NCBI GenBank assembly: GCA_015350385.1
Contig: WNKI01000002.1
Location: 1-64,000, forward strand
Length of the DNA: 64,000 bases
Origin: Aculops lycopersici
Taxonomy: Eukaryota; Arthropoda; Arachnida; Trombidiformes; Eriophyidae
Direction of reading: 5' to 3'
Positions 52,801 to 62,935 of the stretch are shown piece by piece (positions within the stretch are counted from its first letter, which is position 1; every line of letters starts with the position of its first letter). The position numbers and the translations under genes were made by a program. The notes under the pieces were generated by a model that had not been told where the DNA came from, searched no databases, and worked only from the letters and a program-made list of their open reading frames with translations.

Positions 52801-55275
52801 GAGCGCGCAACTTCCGCCCGCACCCCAAGTCGCTAGGCGCTCGCTCAGTTGCTCGCTAGTCTGTCGAGACCGCCACCAGACAAATGGGCCAGCAAATTTG
52901 TCTCTCTCTCTCTCTCACTTTCTTTTCATCTTGTTTTTACCCACCACCACAAAACCAAAGGGAGAATGAGTAGGGGATACTGATGTCTCAAGTTTACTAG
53001 GCGACTGACGGAGTCGCTCGTAACCAACAAACAACCAATTGTTTAGTGCGGTGCGATAAGGTGTAGTGTTCCAACGCATTGCCAACCAAGTGCACCAAAT
53101 TTAGGCGAGAAAACCACCTGCTACTCACCTGAACTTGAGGAGGCCATCGCTCCAAACGTCAAGATATTTTCCCTCATCGCTTCCAGTAAATGATGGCGAG
53201 CCAAAGAAGGGGACGGAGTAAGTTAGGAGCCAGCGGTTGGCAAGGCCACAGTCGAAGTAAGGAGAGAACCAGCGGCCGTCGGCAAGCGTTAGCCAGGAGG
53301 TTTCTTGTTCCTGGTTGTCGTCGTCGTCGTCGTCCTCTCGGTTTTTGTTGTCGTTTAGTGGCGACCACGTCGAGTTTCCAGCTCCATAATAATCCTCTAC
53401 CGCCGTTCCTGCAGGATCTCCGTCCTGCCCGTCGTACAACTCCTCATCGTCTTCATCGTCGTCATCGTCGTCGTTGTTTCCGGACTCCTGATCCCCACTT
53501 CTGGACGAGCCGCTGTCGCCGCCACCAACTCCAAGCAAACTGCTCAGAAACCCTCCAGAAGACTTGCTACTCTCAACTTTAGCTCTATTCTTGCGCAACA
53601 AAATGGACTTGGCCAATCTTGTGCCGATCGAGCGCAACTCGTCATTAGCGTGCAACCATTTGGCCAAAAAACTGGGTGGCAAATTAGTCATCGTCTGCTC
53701 GTGATTGGTTCCGTTGAATAGTTTAGCCGGCGTCTCTTTGCCACTCTGTTGACGACCGCCGTTAGCGCGGCTACTGCGACCGCCACGATGAAAGTAGTAG
53801 CTGGAAGAGTTTGCAAACTTTGAGCGCCTGGCGGCCAGGTCAACAGTTGTAATGAGTCTAGTGATTGGTTGCTTGCTGCTGCCGCTGCCTTTGGAGGAAG
53901 TTTTATGTCTTGATTCGATCAGCGTGGCGAGCGGCGCAAACATTGAGTTGAAATAAACTCGTGCTCCACCTTCGTCCTGCTTCCTACTTCCACCGAGATC
54001 CACTTCCTCTTCAAACTCGTGGTCCAGAAAGGCTAGCCCCAAGGAGTGCAGGTGCGGCGCTTGGCGCTCGTGGTCCCTCAATCCTTTGGTTAGTAGATAC
54101 TTGAAGAGTCTTGGCGACGCCAGTCGTCTAAGTAACTTGTTTGCAGCCGACACCCTCGACCGCCTCGTCGCATTCCGAGTTCCATTACGGCGGTAGGCTG
54201 AGGTGGCTACCTCATCAGCGGTTGCCTCTGCTCCTCTCTCGTCTGTCGACTTGCCTTCTTCAGCTTCCTCGCCACCCGATTCTCCGGCAGTGCCACCATC
54301 GCCGCCGCCGCCAATCAATAAGCGGCTAATTAGATTTGCATTCTCCACGGCCAATTTGGCCAAGTCGGCAAATTCTAGCACCACTCTCGGTTCTTGCTTT
54401 CCCTTTACGAGTCGCCGCTTGCCGCCACTTGAGTCGCGTTTAGATCTGCTGTTTTTATCGGAACCACCATTAAACTTTCCGTTGCTACCACCGCCGCCGC
54501 CGCCACCGTGATTAAGTTTTTCCATAACTCTATTCCGCCCAGTGGAGGTGTAGCTTGAGGCAGCTTTGGGAGTCGCGACGCCGGCCACCGGCGAGCGCCG
54601 CTTGTTTCCATTGGCCGTAACCTTAAAGTTCCTCTGTTTGGACGGGAAAATCTTGCCGCTTGAAGGCAACTCGTCTAGCTCAACCAGGTACTTTGCCCTC
54701 TCTAATAGCTTCTCTCCTTGACTAAGAAATGGAGAAGGCAGCCAATCCGATGTAAGCTGAGCCAAGCTAACTCGCTCACAAACAAACTGATCGCTCGTCG
54801 AGGTCGACGAGAGCAAACTTCGCTTCCGGCTTGCGGCCAACAAGTTTAGGTAGAGGAGCGCCGCTCTCCTCTGGTCTGGCCAACGATGCAACTTTTCAGC
54901 TAGCCGCTCTAATGGCAATCCAATGCCATCACCGTTACCATTGCCAAAAGACTTTTGGTGCTTCTTTCCAGAAGTCACTTGCTCTGAGCCCTCGACTGCC
55001 GCATCGCCTTCCAAGTCGGCCAAAGTTGTCGTCAGTAGCGAGCGCCAGAGGCTTAGTTTGCCATTAATAGCATCGTCGTCCTCGTTGCCGCCGATTCCGG
55101 TGTTTCTTATTTTCATCCGCTTGCCAACGATTGGACGAGCAGCGGTAACAAACTCGGCCGTCGCCGCTAGGCTGCCCCCATTGCCACTGCTACTTAGACT
55201 AGACCAAGAGGCCAATGGGGTTAATGTTAGAGTTAAAGTTGAAACGATTATGAGCAAGAGGCTGGCCAATTTCAT
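39153..55275 (-). CDS. GPR158/GPR179-type orphan class C receptor (Smog-like), eight coding exons
   Basis: I joined eight minus-strand exons by GT-AG sites and matching phases: 55275-53129, 48742-48622, 43777-43073, 42973-42905, 42812-42110, 41561-41314, about 40954-40883 (acceptor uncertain) and 40604-39153, about 1,838 residues. A signal peptide (MKLASLLLIIVS) opens a large ectodomain ending in a Cache-like region (YSVPFFGSPSF). The next exons continue LNQCAG and a cysteine-rich segment (GAYVCSCPSG). Seven membrane segments follow, with the family signatures EPWLCELGF, FQTRKAHRVC and RDKD, CQLTVTLTLAMVLGPK, and the cytoplasmic YTQLEIYKTK with NPHISKR. The tail is His-rich. Vertebrate GPR158/179 act with RGS proteins and respond to extracellular ligands; Drosophila Smog couples to G12/13 in morphogenesis. 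Family is secure; start codon and exon 7 are not. Confidence 0.88.
40883..40954 (-). CDS. GPR158-like gene, exon 7 (5' end uncertain)
   Basis: The donor ATTCAG/GTAAGT at 40883 is strong and the frame reads NLADMDPDEIQ, as expected for the family. The acceptor at 40955 (TTGCACCAG) is weak; an alternative in-frame acceptor near 41077 would lengthen the exon. Confidence 0.55.
41314..41561 (-). CDS. GPR158-like gene, exon 6 (membrane segments near 5-7)
   Basis: Acceptor CCTACAG and donor AAAG/GTAAG enclose 248 bp. Phase 1 entry and phase 0 exit fit neighbours. Encodes LALLLFGLYLVYKLRN and CQLTVTLTLAMVLGPK. Confidence 0.88.
42110..42812 (-). CDS. GPR158-like gene, exon 5
   Basis: Acceptor AAAAAACAACAG and donor TCAA/GTAAGT. 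Encodes VIFCYMQP, EPWLCELGFSIFYG and FQTRKAHRVCLRDKD, then an extended extracellular loop of about 100 residues before the WDYVTE motif. That loop is longer than usual for the family. Confidence 0.88.
42905..42973 (-). CDS. GPR158-like gene, exon 4 (69 bp)
   Basis: A 23-codon exon between acceptor TATCATACAG and donor TTAAGC/GTGAGT, encoding HASGWLMLETMLIGAFLLY. It is flanked by introns of only 92 and 99 bp. Confidence 0.85.
43073..43777 (-). CDS. GPR158-like gene, exon 3 (Cys-rich ectodomain end and first membrane segment)
   Basis: Acceptor AAAAAATACAG and donor TCAAAG/GTAAG, phase 0 at both ends. Encodes GAYVCSCPSG, an acidic linker, and membrane helix 1 (HIICILLCLILMCIIIRV). Confidence 0.87.
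43968..43974 (+). promoter_or_regulatory. TATA box of the nested secreted-protein gene
   Basis: TATAAAA is followed 28 bp from its start by an initiator-like TTCAATTG (about 43994-44001), a good core-promoter spacing. It lies 192 bp before the start codon and inside intron 2 of the receptor gene. Confidence 0.6.
44166..44900 (+). CDS. Secreted helical protein of unknown function, nested in a receptor intron
   Basis: The 244-residue product starts with a clear signal peptide (FLLVVVAIHSILA). The mature part is Ala/Gln-rich with predicted amphipathic helices. A module occurs twice: NARRLVSRLNQLVGTPSG (near residue 77) and NIRRVIERVNKIVGSAPSG (near 175); a third, weaker copy may end the protein (FVRSSTRLVTSG). 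No cysteines form a recognisable pattern and no known domain is apparent. A TATA box, an intact frame and an AATAAA at 45208-45213 support a complete single-exon gene. It lies on the strand opposite its host gene. Confidence 0.8.
   Translation: MLPASRKATVFLLVVVAIHSILADEHVIQSAPAEAAQAPAASDQQQQEESYQRVYEAFTKLLANVGSNSLGNARRLVSRLNQLVGTPSGLTTQTPQASVEKVASVQGAQVVGAAQQQQQTSTSAKEQSIDEKTEQILTRLDGVNKETDQNTLNQLNNDVSRLISTLNDSYLRNIRRVIERVNKIVGSAPSGPANALHQSGDRFDDPNVKQPGFPGFDEIIMAVDRVQKSFAHFVRSSTRLVTSG
45208..45213 (+). terminator. Poly(A) signal AATAAA of the nested gene
   Basis: The hexamer follows the stop by about 310 bp, just after an AAT-triplet repeat (about 45158-45188). Confidence 0.45.
47381..47532. 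repeat. (GTTTGT)n hexanucleotide repeat, about 25 copies
   Basis: Near-perfect GTTTGT units run for about 150 bp. All six frames stay open through it, giving Cys-Val, Phe-Val, Cys-Leu, Gln-Thr and His-Lys dipeptide runs that are not genes. Confidence 0.95.
48622..48742 (-). CDS. GPR158-like gene, exon 2 (121 bp)
   Basis: Found by splice phase: acceptor AACTAAAATAG and donor AGCCAG/GTAAGT. Joined to exon 1 it reads FRGVAFVSLDLGKSG then LNQCAGDE and NTHQC, the expected continuation of the Cache region into the Cys-rich module. It joins exon 3 in phase 0. Confidence 0.85.
48743..53128. other. Receptor intron 1
   Basis: About 4.4 kb, no convincing nested gene. Contains a G run near 49182, a GTAC repeat with N gap and a CT repeat (49529-49811), and a CCACTG repeat near 52040-52075. 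Confidence 0.5.
49529..49811. repeat. Compound CT / gap / (GTAC)n / CT repeat
   Basis: A CT tract with scattered N leads into a 20-base N run (49554-49573), then about 175 bp of the self-complementary tetramer GTAC with GGTACG and CGTACGACG variants, then CT again (about 49759-49811). Confidence 0.92.
53129..55275 (-). CDS. GPR158-like gene, exon 1 (signal peptide and ectodomain)
   Basis: The donor TTCAG/GTGAGT at 53129 is strong. The ATG at 55275 gives a typical signal peptide. The same frame stays open for another 994 codons upstream to 58257, but that part shows no family similarity, so I start at 55275. The exon encodes about 715 residues, with Gly-, Ser- and Asp-rich inserts unusual in length. 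Confidence 0.75.
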
Positions 55276-58257
55276 TTTATCCCTAACTTCTGGTATCATC
55301 ACTGAATCAGTCGCGTGAAATCCCATCGTTTGCCGCATACCGCTGGTCCATTTGGCAAGACTCTGGCAAGCTAGCAAGTTGCTCTTGCTGTTGTCTATTT
55401 GCCGTGAGTTCTCTCGTTTGCTCCTCATCTCATTCTCGCGGAGACTAATTACACCGCCCATCGTAACACAGGGCCCCCTATCTTGCCGCCGAAGCAACCC
55501 CAAACACGACGACGACGACCACTTGTCGCTAGGTACCGCGGGCAAGTTGACTGTCGCGACCATAGGTACAGTTGCCGGCGCCATAGCAGCAGCTTGCTTG
55601 GTATCACATTGATTGTCACTGAGGTCACTTTTCGTTTCCGCTTGTTGGTGGTGGATTGTAATTTGGTGCTCGGAGCGGCAATTTGCGCTATCAATCATCT
55701 CGGTGGCGGCTGCAGTCGAGTCTCTGTGGCTCTCGAGTTTTAGACTTACATTGCAATCTCGTTGAGATTTTGCCTGCACTTTTCCGCCGCAATCCTGCAG
55801 GAATTTATCCGATTTCAAAGTCTGCAGTTCAATCGGAGGAGCCTCGCTCACAGTAAAAGGAAGCGTGAAATCCGAAGTCTCATCAAGTTTTATCGTTGCG
55901 GCGGCTACTTTACGCTGCAATGGGAGGTTCTCTTTGGTTTGTTGTAGGCAGGGGTTTCGGTGGGGAATCAGTCTAATGTTTACTCTATTTGTAAAGCACC
56001 GCATCGACAACAGCAACGGCAACGGCAACCACAACCACAACCACCGCGACCACGACCCACGAATCTCATCACCATTATCTCTCGCCGTTGGAGTTGTATC
56101 TCCATTATGATTCACATTCACATGGCTCTCATTCGTATTCACGGCACATTTAGTTGCCAAAAGTTGCACCCGACTCTCCTTGTCCACGTGAAGAAGATTC
56201 CCATAATCTAGATTGCAACGACAATTGGAATTCGCCACTCTCATTATGGTCGCCGCCGTTTGGGTTGGTTGAAATTTGAGCCGCTCCATGGGATTCATCT
56301 CAATTTGGTTTGCAACAAATTGAACTGATTCCTCGAATCCCAATCCACCACCAACAACGCCGCCGCTGATAACTATCTGGGCGGATCGTTTTAGACTTGC
56401 CTCTTTAGAATTTTTAGTTGAATTTCCGACTGAAGGTCGTGACCTTGAGTTTTTGTTGGCCAACGGATTTTTGTTGGGTGAAGATAGAGAAGGAGGAAGA
56501 AATGGGTTGGCTTGAGAGCTCCTCTGACGTGCAACTAATCGATTGTCTTCTAACTGGCGATTGGCGGTGCAGTTGTTTTTGTTGCCCTTGTTCTTGTTGT
56601 TCCTAAACGACAACGACGAGCAGCCAATGCCTCCAGATTGGACGTCACCTGAAATGGGAAGTGACAGGTAAGCTTCTCTATTCTTTAGTGGTTGTGTGCT
56701 TTGCTTTCCCAGATGCAAGCGCCCCAAACTCGCCTCGCTAAAACCGAGGCGCCGACACCAACGACAAGAGCAACCTGCACGATGCAGGCATTCGAGGAAC
56801 CCGCCAAGTGTCTCTCTCCCTTGCGTTCGCAGTCGTTTTCTGTGCCAAAAAGAGCAAGGGCACTGGTGGTGCTGGTTGTGGCCGTGGTTGCGATGGCGAT
56901 GGTAAACATAGAGGTGGTGGTAGTGGTAGAAGTGGAGGCGTTGCTTGCGGATGTTGCGATACACCAATTGGACGGAACCATCTTGTTGCTGCTGTCTCTG
57001 GTACCCTAGTCGCGGCCGCGAGCTTGTTGTTGCCATTGTGGTGGTATTGGCAAGCTCATTGCTGCAAGCTCTACTTTTCTCGCAGTCGGTGCGAGAAAAG
57101 TAGTGCCCCAATCCACGACGAGTGGAGAAGATTAATCGTGACCATTGATCGGCTTCTTTGTGCCGATGGAAGCGCCGTTGCTCGTTATGGTGAGGCCGCC
57201 ATTGCTCTTTTTGCACATGTAGCGGTGGCGCTACTGATAGCGCCTCTCTAGTGGCAGTGGCGTCAATATCGCCACTTATTGTGCAACTTGCAATTCCAAA
57301 TTGAATTGAATCCTCGACTGGCAAATCCAGGGAATCAGTAGACAATCGACTTTGCGCTGAGGGCGGCAAGTGATGCTTAAATTTTGCACAGGCACAAGTC
57401 GCTAGGCGTCTCGGCGTTAATACTATTGCCTCGTTGTCGCTCCCCCTTTCACCCGAGCATTTGCCTCCTCTCTCACCAGAGAGGCTGGCAAGAGTCGAGT
57501 TTCTTGTTCTCGTTCTCGATGTTGATGTTGTCGCTACTGCTGCTACCTTTGTTGCTGTAGGCAACATTTCTCTCGACGCCACCTGTACCTGCCGATCCTC
57601 CGGCGAGTAAAGAGAATTTCGAATGCATGCGAAACAGGAGGTTGTGTCGGAAGCGGACGCGCTACTGCCGCCACTTTTGCCTTTAAAATTGTTATTATTC
57701 CTAGTGGATGATCCAAAGGCGGTAAATGTTGCTTCAGTTTGCGCCCTACGTAATCTAGAACAACAACCACCAACGCCACTTGTCGAGTCTTGCTCAAACT
57801 TCCGCTGGTTCTTGACGGCTTTTGGTGGTTGGTTATGGAAGACGCAGCTACTATGCGTTTGTCGAAAATTATTTGCATATTTCTCTGGCTCTGCATCGAC
57901 AATTTTGGCTACGGCACCATCGGCAACCTGCTCGAGGACACCATTGCTCCAACACGACGTGTGGCTATTCAATCTCAAGTTTGCACTTACAACCATGAAA
58001 CCAGCAAACTCGAATTTCTTACCCCATTGGCCTCGCTTGTGCTTGATGCTCGTTAATGGTTGCGCTTTCCTGCCTTTTCTGAGTCCACGCTTAGCAATCG
58101 CCAAGTGGAAGTTGCTCGGGCTCCATAACTTTTGCCAAGATGATGGAGCTAATGCTCTCGCTTCAGAATCCCCGCTGTTTTTAAAAGGCTCCGGTGGGTT
58201 CATCTTTTCTCTCTTTTTTGTTCGAGGCGTTTTCCCTTCTTTGTTGGAATTTATCAA
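55276..58257 (-). other. Open but probably non-coding extension upstream of the receptor exon 1
   Basis: The exon 1 frame remains stop-free for 994 codons upstream. Composition is compatible with coding but there is no family homology, and intron-like signals occur: an acceptor CACTTCCCATTTCAG near 56652 and a donor CTCAG/GTAAGG near 58295. I read it as leader sequence plus a 5'-UTR intron; an unusually long N-terminus is the alternative. Confidence 0.4.
57071..57103. repeat. Perfect 14-bp hairpin with 5-nt loop
   Basis: CTACTTTTCTCGCA (57071-57084) and its exact reverse complement (57090-57103) are separated by GTCGG. Confidence 0.88.
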
Positions 58258-58864
58258 AAAAAAGTTTTATGGTGACGCAATTTCTCTTCCTTACCTGAGT
58301 GAGAGACAGAGGTCGTTGGGTTTGCGATTGAGTGTAAAGTTAGACGGCACATCTAACAGGTTGCTCCGGGGATTGGCTTGAATGTAAAGGAGGAAGTGCC
58401 GCGCATGGAGCACCCAGCTTAAAAGGGTTAACCTTGGCGCTCACCTGCGCGCTGGCCAGCCACGCAACTCCGTCAGTCCGTCTGTCGATCTCGATGGTTG
58501 GTGGCAACCAAGCCGGTACGTGGCTGTCGCTGGAGCGCACCAGTCTCTTGGATTGGCTCAACTATCGCTCCTTCTGTCGGCGCACTATGCACGATAGTGT
58601 CGGCGCGAATTGGGATGAGACGGATGGTTAGTGTCGCGCTCTTTGAGTTGCTTTAATCTCGCGTTGCATTTCAAGTGAAAGTTCAAAAAATTCAAGTTTC
58701 TCCGTAGACATTCGCAACTCTAGGAGCAATTTTCGTGTTTTCTCCTCGATCTGCTGCAACTAGTCGTGTTTTTGCATTGACCTTGGTACTAAATCACGGG
58801 TCTAGTCTAGCTATCGCATAGAAATTCAAGAAATAAAAGCGGAATTCTAGATCGAACAAAACAA

Positions 58865-58905
58865 GATCGAGTTGGCACGCGACTCCCACGCGCGTCAACT
58901 CGATC
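58865..58905. repeat. 17-bp near-perfect hairpin, 7-nt loop
   Basis: GATCGAGTTGGCACGCG (58865-58881) pairs with 58889-58905, with one G-T wobble and one mismatch. Confidence 0.8.
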
Positions 58906-59769
58906 CTCACTCCAACATATGTGTTCCATCTAAACCTTTAGCCTGCTGCTTCATTGATCTAGTGAATCGATCTTGCTACCGAAAGTGCAACTCTAGCGAC
59001 TAGCCAAGATGCAATCAGATTGGTTCAAATTTAATTGACTCGCTAACGAATGGATGGTTTCATTGAAATGAGCAACTCCATTTAACATGCTCTTTTGTTG
59101 TTGTCGCAGCTTTCATCAAATGCCGGGTCCGGCTTACGGTGACCTGAGAAGGTAATCAAACTAATTATATATTATAATATATATGCTGTATTGGCTTGTG
59201 TGTACACCAGCCAACACAGCGGGTGGGATCTATTTTAGCTATCTAATTTGCCCTTCACTCATTCATAGCGCCCGACTGCTTAACCCGACACGCCCCTTTC
59301 CCTTGACTTCGGCGGGACCAACACCGAACTGCAGATGGTACATTAACATTTCAATGGTTATTCCCCGAGGAGGATGAAAGAAGCAAATCTCTGTGTAGGG
59401 TAAGCAAGCAAGTGAGTGAAAAGTAGGGGGAAAAATAAATATGCTAGTAGTGGTGGTGGTGGTGGCAAAAGTCGCTAGGCAACGAGTCGTATGCGCATAG
59501 TGGCCAACTGGGCTCCTAGCGATTTGCTTCAGTTGGCAGAGGAGACGACAACAATGAACATGGCACACTAGCAACCACCAGCCAATCGCCTGAACACTTG
59601 TTGGCTCGTGATGATAGTATTCGCGGCCGTTGTTGGTGGCGTCAATGCGACGAGCAATCCATTGACTGGCTAGCTAGCTAACTCTAGTGGAGATGCAGAT
59701 GATTATGATTCGATTATGGTTATTGTCGCCTTTTGTGCAGGCATGTATCTCGGCTCTCCCTTGTCATCG

Positions 59770-59853
59770 TCTCTCTCTCTCTCTCTCTCTCTCNNNNNNN
59801 NNNNNNNNNNNNNNNNNNNNNNNNNNNNNNNNNNNNNNNNNNNNNNNNNNNNN
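59770..59853. repeat. (CT)n repeat running into a 60-base gap
   Basis: CT dinucleotides to 59793 are followed by N from 59794 to 59853; frames with unknown residues here are artefacts. Confidence 0.9.
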
Positions 59854-61197
59854 TCTTCCCTCCAACTCTGCCTTTTCTGGCCACTTTTTTGTCGTCGCCT
59901 TTGTCATCATTTAGCGCTCGCTTCCGCTGAATGAATTATTCTAATGAGCGAGCAAGCTGAAATAAGTTTTATTGACTCAAAGGGAGCGGGCGCAACGAAA
60001 AGGGATAGCAGAGCAGCCAAGTGGTTAGTTGCGAATCGGTGAAAAAACTCGCCACTTGCTGCTATTGCTGCTCCCCTTTGCCTCCTTCGACATTCGCCTT
60101 CGATTTAATGAACTTGTTATCTGAGGCACACCAAGTGTCCTTTTCTCACCATCAACTTCAACTGTTTCCCCTCCTTCCTCTTGCCTGAGATTCTAACATT
60201 GTCTTAGCTTGCAGTGTTGTATCGTGCAAGCAGTGTCAGCCGCCAACTTGTGCGACTGGCTAACTTGACGGACTCACAAAATTCAATATCAATCCTTGGA
60301 GACACACATACACAAACTGCTCGCCTCAAGTCAGCTATTCCAAGTCTCGCTCTTGTTGCTGCTTGCAAGTCAACGTGGTCATGTATCACCGACGACTCGA
60401 GCTTCCACTCAACTTCCGGCAGGCAACCAAAGCGCTGACAAGAGATGAGCCGAGAGGAAGGAGCGCGGTGGTTGGAGCTGTCGCTGTTGTCGTTGCAGTT
60501 TAGTCCAGTCTCTAGATTAGAGTTGGTTAAACTCAGCGCCTAGCGGCAACTCTAGCGAAAAAACTCGCTTGCCAGAAAAGCTAGCCAACTGCCAAGAAGG
60601 CGAAGAACAATGAGGAGGCACAATGAGATTTGGGCAGAATTGTCGCTGGTGTCGTTTCACTGGAAGTTGAATTACCATGTAGTTTTGTCGCGGCCGAAAA
60701 TAATAAATTGATCCGGCGGGCGAAGTGCTCGTTGCGCCTGGAGCTCGAGACTCTCTTTAGTTGAGCCTCGAAAGACACTGAAGAGTTATAATGACGCCGG
60801 CGACATTGAGAATTTCGGCCAGCAATGAAGAAGAGGAACACTACATTTGCCGCGAGGCGAGTCTTTGTTTTGTTGTCCTTCCTTTGCTCTGTTGCTGGTA
60901 AAGTTTCTCGCTAACTGGAATCATGTACGAAATCATAACACAAATACAAGCAACTACTACACGACGGTACTACAACTACAATCGAGTGTAAAGGTCGACA
61001 CTTTCGTTAAACTGCTGGCAGTTCAAGTCTCGCCGTCGTCGTTTCCCTTGTTGGTTGGTTTGTGTTCAAGTCCAAAGCTTTAGTCTCAGTCTCTCCCCAC
61101 TTCAGTTTATCCAGGAACTTAAAGCCGACGCCATTGACTCGAGGGAATGACAATAAATAAACACAGAAGTCGGCTGGCCAGAAATTGTCTTCGCAGT

Positions 61198-61272
61198 CGT
61201 CGTCGTCGTCGTCGTTGTTGTTGTTGTTGCTGCTGCTGCTGCTGCTGCTGTTGCTGCTGTTGCTGCTGTTGT
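61198..61272. repeat. (GTC)n(GTT)n(GCT)n triplet tract
   Basis: Successive runs of GTC, GTT and GCT/GTT triplets, about 75 bp, in non-coding DNA. Confidence 0.85.
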
Positions 61273-62799
61273 CCTTCCTCCCTACAAACTAAATTGTAGA
61301 CTCGAAGAAGAAGAAGAGGCTCGATTTTCGATAATCTCGATGAGCCGGAAGTTGAAAGCGAGCAGCAAAGTTGGCAGGCTTGTGGATGTCATGCGGTTGT
61401 CGTTTGGTGAGAAGCGAAGAATGATTGTTGGCGAGACCATGGCGCAGGGAGAAGCGAGGAAATCAGAGCCACAACTTCACGGCCGCAAGACCAAACGACG
61501 ACAACGACGAGACTAAAACCAAACCAAACTAGTCAACAACGTCTAAGATGAATTTAGCCGAGGACTTTGAAGAGTTTAAGCAGTTGAATACGAGAGGAGA
61601 GGACGCTCTTGTATGACAAACAGAGGGTCGATTTGCAGTTAGTTGCTGCAACTAACAACTAGCAACTCGCCGTTAGCCTATTTGCTTGTCGTTTGTTTAG
61701 ATCTTTGTTCGGAATCTTGAAACAAACGTTGTGGTGGAAACAGGAAGTAGTAGTGGGAGTGGGAGTAGCGCTGAGCTGCCGTTGGCTCAATTGGATTGGA
61801 TTCTCAGCTCGCCTATCCTCTCTGGCTGATTGCAATGGTAATAGAGGCAGTTGCAGTGGTAGCAGGGGTGTTAGTGGCAACGATGTCACCGCATTATGAA
61901 ACTCTCGATGTTTGGAAACTCCGTCCCTCGGGAGAGAGGGGGGATCTTAGCCGGGTGGGCGGGACAAAACCAGCGGCTGCCCCGAGGGAAACTCCGCGGG
62001 CTGGCTGGTTGGACGTAAATCTAAGTTGCGGAAAGCCGATATGCTCCATGGTCTAAGCAATGGACGCGGTCGCGTATTGCAACGACACGTCAAATGAGGT
62101 TATCTGCATCACTAGTAGTCGTGCATTACCAGCCGACAAGCTAGCTAGCTGGCCACCAACTCTACTAGAGGCGCCTCAAGCCGAGTTGGCAAGCTAGCAA
62201 GAGACGCAGCTTTCCAGATGACTCGCTGGCAGAGCCAACTAAGACCGCAACTCTCCCTCTTCCTTTAGCTTTCACTTGACTAGTAGAACCTCCTCCGCCG
62301 CTCGCTGGTAAGCCACTTACGTCTTGCGCCTACATTAGCATCCGCCCACCGGCCAGCGCGATTTCGCTTCCGTTTTGGCCTCATGCTCCGTGAGGGAGCA
62401 GAGTGAAATATCGACCGAGGCGCGCGAGAATCTCGGTGCCTCGCTCCAGTGGCGTCAATTTCGTCACACAACCAACGGCTGCATCGGTGGTGCCAGAGTT
62501 GCACACCAATGGAAGCGACCAAACTATCCAACCTACTGGCTCACGAGGACGACGACGATGATGATCATGATGACGACGGTGACGATGGCGACCACCTCCA
62601 ACACCATGATGAAATAGACTACAACTACATCGGCTAGAGTGGGAGTTCCACGACTCCCCTAGAGCTTGGCTTTCCACATTTCCAGGAAGCTTAGCGAGCT
62701 GCTAGCTCCAGGACTCCTAGCTAACTGGTCGAGCAGCTAACTGCATTACCAGTGTGGCAAAGTTGAAATACCCGAGCCGCTGCCAGGGGCCGTTGGATC

Positions 62800-62849
62800 C
62801 ACTTGCAGGTTGCCAACTCACTCAGATGAGGTGGCTACCTGCAAGTGGT
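62800..62849. repeat. 17-bp hairpin with 16-nt loop
   Basis: CCACTTGCAGGTTGCCA (62800-62816) pairs with 62833-62849 with a single mismatch. Confidence 0.82.
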
Positions 62850-62861
62850 CACACCGAGTAA

Positions 62862-62935
62862 GCAGCAACACGAGCACATATCGAGATGAGCTCCGTGCGT
62901 TTGGCACGTGCAGCTCGAGATATGGTCTTGTTGCT
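62862..62935. repeat. Imperfect long hairpin (about 74 nt)
   Basis: Arms pair through GCAACA, CATATC, GAGCT and CGTGC blocks separated by small bulges, with a short terminal loop near 62900-62905. The size resembles a microRNA precursor, but I recognise no known microRNA in it. Confidence 0.5.

Noticed and set aside
55276..58257. Treating the 1,710-codon frame 53125-58257 as one protein
   Set aside because: Homology to the receptor family starts only after the signal peptide at 55275, and the upstream part has splice-like signals and no recognisable domain. Kept as a non-coding candidate.
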